The position numbers were made by a program, and so were the translations under genes. From an uncultured Lachnospiraceae bacterium (GTDB lineage Bacteria > Bacillota > Clostridia > Lachnospirales > Lachnospiraceae), in contig CAMWYL010000178.1 of assembly GCA_947178465.1 (NCBI GenBank), forward strand, positions 1-6,874: a DNA stretch of 6,874 nucleotides, in the 5' to 3' direction. Shown one piece after another: positions 1 through 5,554 of the stretch (its first letter is position 1; every line of letters starts with the position of its first letter). Under the pieces are notes generated by a model. That model was not told the origin of the DNA. It worked only from the letters and a program-made list of their open reading frames with translations, and made no database searches.

Positions 1-1
1 G

Positions 2-553
2 ACCTTCAAGGTGATGCGCATGAGCCAATATATGACATGGCCTGAGGATATGTTTCTGAAATATTTATATGAGTTTAAGACAAATTTTGCGCAGGGCAGG
101 AATATGATAGAAGAAAAATATGCGCGTATGATGGAATCCACAAATCCGCAGGAGTATGCGGAGTTTGCTGATAAGCTGCCGCCTCTTTCCGCCCAAAAGC
201 AGGCCGTCATCGAGGGAATTGTCGGTGTGCAGGTGGCTTGGATGGAGGAATTTTCTCAAAGCTATCCCGCGCTTGCAGGAAATGCGCGAAGCATTCACAC
301 GGCACAGGATTTGCCGGAGGATACCTCCTACGAGACGTATTTGCGGGGGGAGCTTGGGACCTATTCGGACCGGCTGCTGGAGATGTACGGACGATATATT
401 GTGGCGCACGCGCAGGAGAATAAGAACGTCGCGGCGGAAATTATGGAAAATACGGCGCATTTCTATGGTTATAAAGATTTGGAAGCGGCCAATGAAAAGG
501 GCATGAACGGAAATGCATATATCGGGAAGGGAGTAGAATCACAAAATGAGTAA
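2..553 (+). CDS. DUF4125 family protein, C-terminal part (5' end outside window)
   Basis: The reading frame is open to the left edge: codons before the first possible start (GTG at 11) read T-F-K, giving TFKVMRMSQYMTW. This resembles the conserved 'TFxxMRxSQ...W' segment that follows the N-terminal part of DUF4125 proteins, so the true start is probably upstream and the GTG/ATG codons at 11-16 are internal. The 183 visible residues include a 'GRNMIEEKYARMM' helix, which also fits the family, and a charged, mostly helical C-terminus. No signal peptide or membrane segment is seen. The function of the family is unknown to me and nothing here suggests a reaction. The gene ends in TAA at 551-553, 8 bp inside trpS, so the two are probably co-transcribed and translationally coupled. 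The family call rests on recalled motif similarity. Confidence 0.75.
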   Translation, partial: TFKVMRMSQYMTWPEDMFLKYLYEFKTNFAQGRNMIEEKYARMMESTNPQEYAEFADKLPPLSAQKQAVIEGIVGVQVAWMEEFSQSYPALAGNARSIHTAQDLPEDTSYETYLRGELGTYSDRLLEMYGRYIVAHAQENKNVAAEIMENTAHFYGYKDLEAANEKGMNGNAYIGKGVESQNE

Positions 554-1640
554 GATAATTTTAACGGGGGACAGACCGACAGGGAGGCTTCATATCGGGC
601 ATTATGTGGGGTCACTCAGGCGGCGCGTGGAGCTTCAGAATTCGGGGGAGTATGACAAGACCTATATTATGATTGCCGATGCACAGGCGCTGACGGATAA
701 TGTGGATAACCCCGACAAGGTCAGAGAGAATATTATTGAGGTGGCGTTGGACTATCTCGCGTGCGGTCTTGACCCGTCCAAGGCGACACTCTTTATCCAG
801 TCGCAGATATCGGAGCTGTGTGAGCTGACCTTTTATTACATGAATCTGGTAACGGTATCAAGATTGCAGCGGAACCCGACCGTGAAGGCGGAAATCCAGC
901 TCCGCAATTTTGAGGCGAGCATTCCGGTAGGCTTTTTCTGCTATCCGATCAGCCAGGCCGCGGATATTACCTTCTGCAAGGCGACGACCGTGCCGGTAGG
1001 CGAGGACCAGCTTCCGATGATAGAGCAGACGAAGGAGATTGTGCATAAGTTTAATTCCATATACGCGCCCGACAAGCCGGTGCTTGTGGACCCGCAGGCA
1101 TTGATTCCGGAGGCAGAGGCTTGCAAGCGGCTTCCGGGTACGGACGGCAAAGCGAAGATGAGCAAGTCACTTGGAAACTGCATTTATCTTGCGGATACCG
1201 CGGACGAAATCCGCACCAAGGTAATGGGCATGTATACTGACCCGTTGCATTTGCAGGTGAGCGACCCGGGCCATCTGGAGGGAAACACGGTATTTATCTA
1301 TCTGGATGCTTTTGCGCGGGATGAGCATTTTGAGCGCTATCTTCCGGAATATGCGAACCTTGACGAACTCAAGGCGCACTATACAAGGGGCGGACTTGGG
1401 GATGTGAAGGTCAAGAAATTCCTGAACAGCGTTATTCAGGAGGAGCTTGAGCCGATTCGCAACCGCCGCACGGAGTTTGCAAAGGACATACCGGAGATTT
1501 ACAACATACTGAAAAAAGGTTCGGATGCCGCGCGCGAGGTGGCGGGTCAAACCTTGTCAGAAGTAAAACAGGCAATGCGGATTGATTATTTTGAGGATTC
1601 GGAGATGATCAAAGCTCAGAGCGAGCGGTACGCGGAATAA
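546..1640 (+). CDS. trpS: Tryptophanyl-tRNA synthetase (class I)
   Basis: Charges tRNA-Trp with tryptophan in the cytoplasm using ATP, by way of a tryptophanyl-adenylate. The 364-residue product has the class I HIGH signature at residues 11-19 (PTGRLHIGH) and the KMSKS loop at 204-208 within GTDGKAKMSKSLGN. It has VGEDQ at 151-155 and the tryptophan-pocket segment YPISQAADI with Asp140, which corresponds to the indole-binding Asp of other bacterial TrpRS. The length is slightly above the common 325-345 residues. The GDRPTGRLHIGHYVGS start and GGLGDVKVKKFL near residues 282-293 resemble the streptococcal/clostridial branch of the family. The ATG at 546 is preceded by AAGGGAG (527-533) and overlaps the upstream gene by 8 bp. 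No T-box leader is visible, as expected if transcription starts upstream of the DUF4125 gene. All key residues are intact. Confidence 0.97.
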   Translation: MSKIILTGDRPTGRLHIGHYVGSLRRRVELQNSGEYDKTYIMIADAQALTDNVDNPDKVRENIIEVALDYLACGLDPSKATLFIQSQISELCELTFYYMNLVTVSRLQRNPTVKAEIQLRNFEASIPVGFFCYPISQAADITFCKATTVPVGEDQLPMIEQTKEIVHKFNSIYAPDKPVLVDPQALIPEAEACKRLPGTDGKAKMSKSLGNCIYLADTADEIRTKVMGMYTDPLHLQVSDPGHLEGNTVFIYLDAFARDEHFERYLPEYANLDELKAHYTRGGLGDVKVKKFLNSVIQEELEPIRNRRTEFAKDIPEIYNILKKGSDAAREVAGQTLSEVKQAMRIDYFEDSEMIKAQSERYAE

Positions 1641-1653
1641 CAGCCGCCTGCCG

Positions 1654-2268
1654 TCAGAAAAAGGACAGATAGCTGAGGCTCCCGGGCGTGACATCCGTTC
1701 CTCTTTCCAGCAGGGAGATAAGTCCCTTGAGGGTGTCCTCCATCTCTTCGGGCGTTGAGGGGATGAGTGAATTGTCCAGCTTTACCGCAATCACAATTAA
1801 TACGATTTCTGCCAATGCAGCAGGGTAGTCGAAGTGGATTTCTCCACGTGCGATACCCTGCTTTATAATTTCCGTCAATTCCGGCTTTAATTCCGAGATA
1901 ACGTGTTTTAAATATTTCTGGTGCAAAAAAGCCAGATCCTGTGCGCTGGTGTCCGAAGCGCTGCCGTTCTGGCTCAAGAACGCGGCGGATGAATTCCGGC
2001 AGGCCTGAAAGAGCATTGCCATACGGGTAAAGGGGGCGATGTCTGTCTGTACTGCCAGTGCCTTTGCCGTCTGAAGCGGCTTTTCATAACTTCTCTGAAT
2101 CAGGGCGTCCAAAATGGCTTCCTTTGACGGAAAGTAATAGTAGATACTGCCTTTTCCGATTCCGGCCTTCTGGGCAATTTCGCTTACGGAAATGTTTTGA
2201 ATCTTCCGCTCCTCCAAGAGCTGTTGGAGTGCGTCAAGTATCAGGTCATACTTTTTCATATCCGGCAT
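1654..2268 (-). CDS. TetR/AcrR family transcriptional repressor
   Basis: A 204-residue one-component regulator. The N-terminal TetR DNA-binding domain covers about residues 6-55. Its helix-turn-helix is at about 27-46, VSEIAQKAGIGKGSIYYYF, followed by the family-typical PSKEAILDAL. The remainder is a helical ligand-binding/dimerisation domain with a hydrophobic stretch around 150-163 and no recognisable ligand signature. The start at 2268 (reading leftward) is supported by a Shine-Dalgarno AGGGGA at 2281-2276, seven bases upstream; an internal Met at residue 4 is possible but worse placed. The gene is divergent from the five-gene lipid/acyl operon, and the shared region carries inverted repeats of TetR-operator geometry. 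It is therefore inferred to control that operon, and maybe itself, with an acyl-CoA, fatty acid or pathway product as a plausible but unproven inducer. It converges with trpS at a 13-bp gap with no obvious shared terminator. Confidence 0.93.
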   Translation of the reverse strand: MPDMKKYDLILDALQQLLEERKIQNISVSEIAQKAGIGKGSIYYYFPSKEAILDALIQRSYEKPLQTAKALAVQTDIAPFTRMAMLFQACRNSSAAFLSQNGSASDTSAQDLAFLHQKYLKHVISELKPELTEIIKQGIARGEIHFDYPAALAEIVLIVIAVKLDNSLIPSTPEEMEDTLKGLISLLERGTDVTPGSLSYLSFF

Positions 2269-2311
2269 AAATAAGTCCCCTTTTCTGAATAATAGTCCTA
2301 AGTAATTTATT

Positions 2312-2341
2312 ATTATAGCACATTTTCCGGTACGCTTACAA
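2312..2341 (-). promoter_or_regulatory. Candidate sigma-A promoter for the TetR gene
   Basis: On the minus strand there is a perfect TATAAT -10 (plus-strand 2312-2317) with an extended TG-n element directly upstream. A TTGTAA -35 (plus-strand 2336-2341, 4 of 6 consensus) lies 18 bp away. Transcription would start near 2305 and leave a leader of about 37 nt before the ATG at 2268. The -35 lies inside an inverted repeat at 2338-2352. The call is by eye from consensus matching. Confidence 0.6.
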
Positions 2342-2352
2342 TTGTGAATTGT
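2338..2352. repeat. Perfect 15-bp inverted repeat ACAATT-GTG-AATTGT, possible operator
   Basis: Six-base arms (2338-2343 and 2347-2352) flank a 3-base spacer, and the repeat overlaps the -35 of the leftward TetR promoter. It has the same 6-3-6 geometry as the repeat at 2444-2458 but an unrelated, A+T-rich sequence. It also contains a tandem 7-bp direct repeat AATTGTG (2340-2346, 2347-2353). It could be an operator for a regulator other than the neighbouring TetR protein, or a chance palindrome in A+T-rich DNA. Confidence 0.35.
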
Positions 2353-2399
2353 GGTACAAAAAAATCTGCAATATCAGGATAAATTTGGGAAAGATATTG

Positions 2400-2414
2400 T
2401 TGACTGTTGTTCGA
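2400..2414. repeat. Degenerate second copy of the operator-like repeat, over the -35
   Basis: TTGACTGTTGTTCGA matches the perfect repeat TCGACC-AAC-GGTCGA at 9 of 15 positions. The matches concentrate in the outer arms: GAC on the left, TCGA on the right. Its centre (2407) is 44 bp from the centre of the main repeat (2451), close to four helical turns, so both could be contacted from the same DNA face. The -35 consensus itself supplies part of the match, so the assignment is weak. Confidence 0.3.
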
Positions 2415-2429
2415 AAAATATGTTATATT
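2400..2429 (+). promoter_or_regulatory. Candidate sigma-A promoter for the SCP2-hydrolase-acyltransfer operon
   Basis: A TTGACT -35 (2400-2405, 5 of 6 consensus) is followed after 18 bp by TATATT (2424-2429). An extended -10 TG sits at 2421-2422; TTATAT at 2423-2428 with a 17-bp spacer is the alternative register. The predicted start is near 2436, leaving about 47 nt of leader before the ATG at 2483. It is the only convincing promoter in the A+T-rich region and faces five co-oriented genes. Confidence 0.7.
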
Positions 2430-2443
2430 TAATGCAACAAAAG

Positions 2444-2458
2444 TCGACCAACGGTCGA
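2444..2458. promoter_or_regulatory. Putative TetR operator, perfect inverted repeat TCGACC-AAC-GGTCGA
   Basis: Perfect 6-bp arms (2444-2449 and 2453-2458) flank a 3-bp centre. A GACC-n3-GGTC core is typical in size and symmetry of operators bound by TetR-family dimers. It sits at roughly +8 to +22 relative to the predicted start, between the -10 and the Shine-Dalgarno, where a bound repressor would block initiation or early elongation. The divergent TetR gene (1654-2268) is the obvious candidate binder; this link is inferred from proximity. Confidence 0.6.
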
Positions 2459-2482
2459 AAAATGTAAATATGGAGGAAGACA

Positions 2483-2842
2483 ATGACATACGCTGATTTT
2501 TTTTATGAAATTAAGGGAAAATTTATGGGCGCTGACGTGAGCGATATCCATGAGCATCTGGCTTATCAGTTCAACATTGAGGACGAAGAGGCCGGAGGCT
2601 CCTTTTATGTGGAGGTAAAGGACGGCGTTCTTTATGTAGAGCCGTATGAGTATTATGACAGGGATGCGATGTTCACCTGCAAGCCGGAGGTTCTGGAGAA
2701 GATTGCAAGCGGCGAGCTGGACCCGATTATGGCGTTCACTTTGCAAAAGCTCAAGGTAGAGGGAAATATTGACAAGGCGCTCCGGCTTAAGGAAATCATC
2801 GAGACAAAGACGAAGGAAAAGAAGAAGGGCAAGAAGAAATAG
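2483..2842 (+). CDS. SCP2-like (sterol carrier protein 2 fold) lipid/acyl-binding protein
   Basis: A 119-residue cytoplasmic protein resembling single-domain bacterial SCP-2 proteins. The fold's features are an amphipathic beta core (about residues 26-66) and the hallmark C-terminal stretch IASGELDPIMAF...LKVEGNIDKALRL (about 74-102). SCP2 domains bind fatty acids, acyl-CoAs or other lipids in a hydrophobic tunnel; the natural ligand here is unknown. The last dozen or so residues form a Lys-rich tail (KEKKKGKKK, 111-119), which could contact nucleic acid or anionic membrane. There is no signal peptide. The start is firm: GGAGGAA at 2472-2478 is four bases from the ATG. It is the first gene of the operon, 16 bp before the hydrolase start, directly behind the putative operator. 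A role in delivering or sequestering a hydrophobic substrate for the downstream ligase and condensation proteins is inferred from context. Confidence 0.82.
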   Translation: MTYADFFYEIKGKFMGADVSDIHEHLAYQFNIEDEEAGGSFYVEVKDGVLYVEPYEYYDRDAMFTCKPEVLEKIASGELDPIMAFTLQKLKVEGNIDKALRLKEIIETKTKEKKKGKKK

Positions 2843-2846
2843 AACC

Positions 2847-2852
2847 GGAGGG
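2847..2852 (+). promoter_or_regulatory. Shine-Dalgarno GGAGGG that fixes the hydrolase start at 2859
   Basis: GGAGGG lies 6 bases before ATG 2859 and right against ATG 2853, which leaves no workable spacing for the latter. The frame is open back to an ATG at 2769 inside the SCP2 gene, but that start has no comparable site and would add 30 residues of Arg/Lys-rich out-of-frame translation. Confidence 0.85.
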
Positions 2853-2858
2853 ATGACA

Positions 2859-3839
2859 ATGGGATTATTGAAGAATACGGTGGCCTGTGTGGGGCTGCTG
2901 ACCGCGGCAGGCGCGGGGGAAACCGCCTATTTCTACAGACGGACGATGATGCGCAATAATGCAAAGGTGGAGCGCACCATGAAGATGTCCGGCACGGATT
3001 GGTCGGTGTATGCACCGCTGTTGGAAGAGAGAAAAGCGTTTATGATGGCGCAGCCGCACAAGGAGGTTCATCAACGCAGCTTTGACGGCCTGAAGCTCCA
3101 TGCGACATATTTTCCGCCGATCAATGAGCAGGCGGGAGGGAAGAAGGTTGCGATTTGCTTTCACGGCTATACCAGCAAGGGCATGTCGGACTATATCGGG
3201 CTTTCGGACTATTACTTAAAGAAAGGCTACGCGATGCTGCTTCCCGACGCAAGGGCGCATGGGGAGAGCGAGGGAACCTATATCGGCTTCGGCTGTCTGG
3301 ACAGGAAGGACGCGCTTGTATGGATCAAATGGGTAATTGAGGAGTGCGGGGAGGACGTGGAGATTATCCTGCACGGGACTTCCATGGGAGGCGCTACGGT
3401 ACTGATGGCAAGCGGATTGGAGTTGCCCCCGCAGGTAAAGGGCATCGTGTCCGACTGCGGCTTTACCTCACCCAAGGAGGTATTTACGCATGTGCTCAAC
3501 ACCATGTATCATCTGCCGGCATTTCCGGTCATACAGGCGGCAGACGTGATAAACCGAAAGCTTGCGGGCTACGGAATGGACGAGTGCAATGCAAAAAGAG
3601 AGGTTCAAAAGGCGAAGGTACCCATCCTGTTTATCCATGGCTCCAAGGATACGTTTGTACCTTTCGGGATGTGCCATGAGTTGTATGACAATTGTGCCGC
3701 ACCCAAGAAGAAGCTGATTGTGGAGGGCGCTGCGCACGCGGAGAGCTATTATAAGGATCCGGAAAAATATGAAGAGGCGTTGACGACTTTTTTTGAAGAG
3801 CTGAAGGAAAACGAAGCGGAAGGGAAAGGAATTGGATGA
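2859..3839 (+). CDS. Alpha/beta hydrolase with N-terminal membrane anchor
   Basis: A serine hydrolase of 326 residues (start at 2859). Residues about 7-25 form a hydrophobic segment followed by YRR, which looks like an uncleaved signal anchor or single transmembrane helix. The catalytic domain runs from about 70 to 315. It has the oxyanion strand CFHGYTS (100-106), DARAHGES (130-137), the nucleophile elbow GTSMG with Ser175, Asp264 in HGSKDTFVP, and His293 in GAAHAESYY. The triad is complete. The architecture matches the broad YqkD-like/serine-aminopeptidase-like esterase group, so the substrate cannot be read from sequence; an acyl ester, thioester or lipid is plausible from context. If topology follows the positive-inside rule the orientation is ambiguous, since charges flank both sides. 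The stop codon overlaps the start of the next gene (ATGA, 3836-3839), implying translational coupling to the condensation protein. A type II thioesterase-like editing role is possible but unproven. Confidence 0.9.
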   Translation: MGLLKNTVACVGLLTAAGAGETAYFYRRTMMRNNAKVERTMKMSGTDWSVYAPLLEERKAFMMAQPHKEVHQRSFDGLKLHATYFPPINEQAGGKKVAICFHGYTSKGMSDYIGLSDYYLKKGYAMLLPDARAHGESEGTYIGFGCLDRKDALVWIKWVIEECGEDVEIILHGTSMGGATVLMASGLELPPQVKGIVSDCGFTSPKEVFTHVLNTMYHLPAFPVIQAADVINRKLAGYGMDECNAKREVQKAKVPILFIHGSKDTFVPFGMCHELYDNCAAPKKKLIVEGAAHAESYYKDPEKYEEALTTFFEELKENEAEGKGIG

Positions 3840-5233
3840 AAACAAGAAACGGATACAAAACATACCCGGTTACGGTAGCACAGAAATTTCATTTTTTCTA
3901 TATGGAGTTCTGCCCGAAGAAGGAAGTCGTAAATATCGGAACAAGCCTGACGATAGAGTACGAGCTGGACATTGAGGAGTTGAGGAAGGCCATTTACAAG
4001 GCATATGAGCGCTGCGAGTCGATGCGTGTGCGTTTTGCCTTCGACAAAAAGGAGAAACAGTGGTATCAGTACGTGGTTGAAAAGGAAGAGCGGGAAATCG
4101 AATATGTGGACTTCTCCGAAAAAACCGTGGAGGAGGCAGAGGAGACGATGAAGGCGTGGACGGCCGTTCCGTTTGAGCGGGAGGATTCTCCCATGAACAG
4201 GATTGTTATCATCAAGATGCCGGACCAAAGCCAGGGTGTTTATCTGCTGGGCGACCATATGCTTCTTGATGCGCAGTCGCTGATCTGCTTTCTGCGTGAT
4301 GTGATTGAGCTGTATTGTAACGCGAAGTTTGAGGATATCCCGTATCCGGCGGAAATGCGTTCCTACATCGAGCAGCTTGAGAAGGACCTGGCGTATGAGG
4401 CGGGCAGCAAAGCGCAGGCGAAGGACAGGGAATATTTCTATAAGCTGATAGAGGAATCGGAGCCGATTTTCAACGGCATTGACGGGCCGCGTGCGCTGGA
4501 GGAGGCCAGAAAGAAGAACCCCAAGGCACGGGCCGCGCACAGCAGCACCGGTAAGGTGGAGTCGGCGCTCGATATCTTCCATCTTGAGGAGGAGCCGACA
4601 CAGCGGCTGATGAACTTCTGCGAGGAGCAGCATATATCCCTGCAATGCCTGTTGATCATGGGCATCCGTACCTATCTGCAGAAGATGAACGGAAATGATG
4701 ATGTGTCTATCAACGTTGCCTATGCAAGACGCGCAACCCTTCTGGAGAAGAAGTCCGGCGGAACCAGAATCCATTCGTTCCCGTTCAGGACAATCATTTC
4801 AGAGGACAAGACCTTTATGGAAGGAATTCGGGAAATCCGTGATAAGCAGAACGAAACCTTCCGCCATACGAATTTTGACCCTGTAGAGTATTTCGCGCAC
4901 AGAGGCAAGGTATATCCGGTTGAGCCCGGGGCGACGTATGAGCCGATGTCCCTGACCTACCAGCCGCTGACGCTGCGGGAGAAGGGATTGACAAAGCTTG
5001 GGGACATTAAGTACAAGACGAAATGGTATCCGAACGGCGCAACGACGCAGGCGATGTATCTGACGGTTATGCACCGGTCGGATGACAACGGGCTGGACTT
5101 CAACTTTGAGCATCAAATCGCGGCAATCACGAAGGAGAAGCTGGAATATTTTTATTACTATATTTGTAAGATCATGTTCAAGGGAATTGAATGCCCGAAC
5201 CTGAAAATCGGCGAGATTATAAAATTGGTGTAA
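3836..5233 (+). CDS. Stand-alone condensation-domain (C-domain/acyltransferase superfamily) protein
   Basis: A single 465-residue protein, the length of one NRPS condensation domain with nothing fused. Visible C-domain landmarks are YPVTVAQKFHFFY (10-22, like C1 'TxAQ'), a C3 motif at 140-146 reading DHMLLDA in place of HHxxxDG, and GTRIHSFPFRT (309-319, like C5 'xxNTLPLR'). The presumed catalytic second His (His141) and structural Asp145 are kept, while the first His is Asp140 and the Gly is Ala146. The superfamily joins a carrier-bound acyl group to an amine, hydroxyl or thiol; PapA-type and alcohol acyltransferases share the fold. The ATGA overlap with the hydrolase and AAAGGA at 3825-3830 support the start. 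With a discrete carrier protein next and an acid-activating ligase after it, the likely job is acyl transfer from that carrier protein to an unknown acceptor. The superfamily call is fairly sure; substrate and bond type are not known. Confidence 0.8.
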   Translation: MKTRNGYKTYPVTVAQKFHFFYMEFCPKKEVVNIGTSLTIEYELDIEELRKAIYKAYERCESMRVRFAFDKKEKQWYQYVVEKEEREIEYVDFSEKTVEEAEETMKAWTAVPFEREDSPMNRIVIIKMPDQSQGVYLLGDHMLLDAQSLICFLRDVIELYCNAKFEDIPYPAEMRSYIEQLEKDLAYEAGSKAQAKDREYFYKLIEESEPIFNGIDGPRALEEARKKNPKARAAHSSTGKVESALDIFHLEEEPTQRLMNFCEEQHISLQCLLIMGIRTYLQKMNGNDDVSINVAYARRATLLEKKSGGTRIHSFPFRTIISEDKTFMEGIREIRDKQNETFRHTNFDPVEYFAHRGKVYPVEPGATYEPMSLTYQPLTLREKGLTKLGDIKYKTKWYPNGATTQAMYLTVMHRSDDNGLDFNFEHQIAAITKEKLEYFYYYICKIMFKGIECPNLKIGEIIKLV

Positions 5234-5267
5234 TATAAAACGGATTGAAAAGAAAGGTGAGAGGAAA

Positions 5268-5495
5268 ATGTTTGAGAAATTAGCGGAAATTATTACAAAT
5301 TATGTGGAGGTCAAGAAGGAAGACATCAAGCCGGAGTCAAGATTTATGGAGGATTTGGGCTTCAGCTCCTTTGATTTTATGAGTATGCTCGGCGAAATCG
5401 AGGAGGAGCTTGATGTGGAAATCAATCAGGAGGAGGCTGCCGATATCCGCACCGTGCAGGAGGCCGCAGACTATTTGGAGAAGATTTCGCAGTAA
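5268..5495 (+). CDS. Acyl carrier protein (discrete, phosphopantetheine-binding)
   Basis: A 75-residue acidic four-helix carrier protein. The attachment motif is DLGFSSFDF (residues 29-37), with Ser34 at the position of the phosphopantetheinylated Ser in the usual DSL motif; here the motif is S-S-F. The following helix-II region (MSMLGEIEEELDVEI, about 38-52) and the AADIRTVQEAADYLEK ending are ACP-like. It lacks the canonical G-A-D-S-L-D of the housekeeping fatty-acid ACP and lies away from fab genes, so it is probably a dedicated carrier for this operon. It resembles DltC or NRPS-type peptidyl carriers in arrangement beside an AMP ligase. The start is supported by AGGTGA at 5255-5260. It sits 34 nt after the condensation gene and 59 nt before the ligase. 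Modification by a 4'-phosphopantetheinyl transferase encoded elsewhere is assumed. Confidence 0.93.
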   Translation: MFEKLAEIITNYVEVKKEDIKPESRFMEDLGFSSFDFMSMLGEIEEELDVEINQEEAADIRTVQEAADYLEKISQ

Positions 5496-5554
5496 GACAA
5501 AACAGACACTTTGCGGCGCAGGTTCACCTGTTGCAGAGAAAGGGAAGGTAGAAT

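Noticed and set aside
156..506. 116-codon + strand frame inside the DUF4125 gene
   Set aside because: Arg/Trp/Cys-rich out-of-frame translation with no ribosome-binding site; the DUF4125 frame covers the region with recognisable motifs.
1632..1647. GCGG...CCGC repeat at the trpS/TetR convergent junction as a terminator
   Set aside because: Only 4-bp arms with an 8-base loop, partly inside trpS and with no convincing T-run on the trpS side; not enough to call a terminator.
2288..2315. AATAATA...TATTATT inverted repeat in the TetR leader/promoter
   Set aside because: Arms are pure A/T in very A+T-rich DNA and overlap the -10; expected by chance.
3749..4774. Long 341-codon open frame on the minus strand opposite the hydrolase/condensation genes
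   Set aside because: Antisense shadow of the condensation gene: the + strand frame has clear C-domain motifs, overlap coupling and a Shine-Dalgarno, while the antisense product has unnatural Leu/His/Arg-rich composition and no recognisable domain.
5519..5530. Palindrome CAGGTTCACCTG between the ACP and ligase genes
   Set aside because: A 4-5 bp stem with no T-run; too short to be a terminator and no known regulatory motif. Possibly chance or a minor mRNA processing/spacing hairpin.
5496..5554. Internal promoter ahead of the ligase
   Set aside because: No -35/-10 pair of useful quality in the 59-bp gap; the ligase most likely depends on the upstream promoter.
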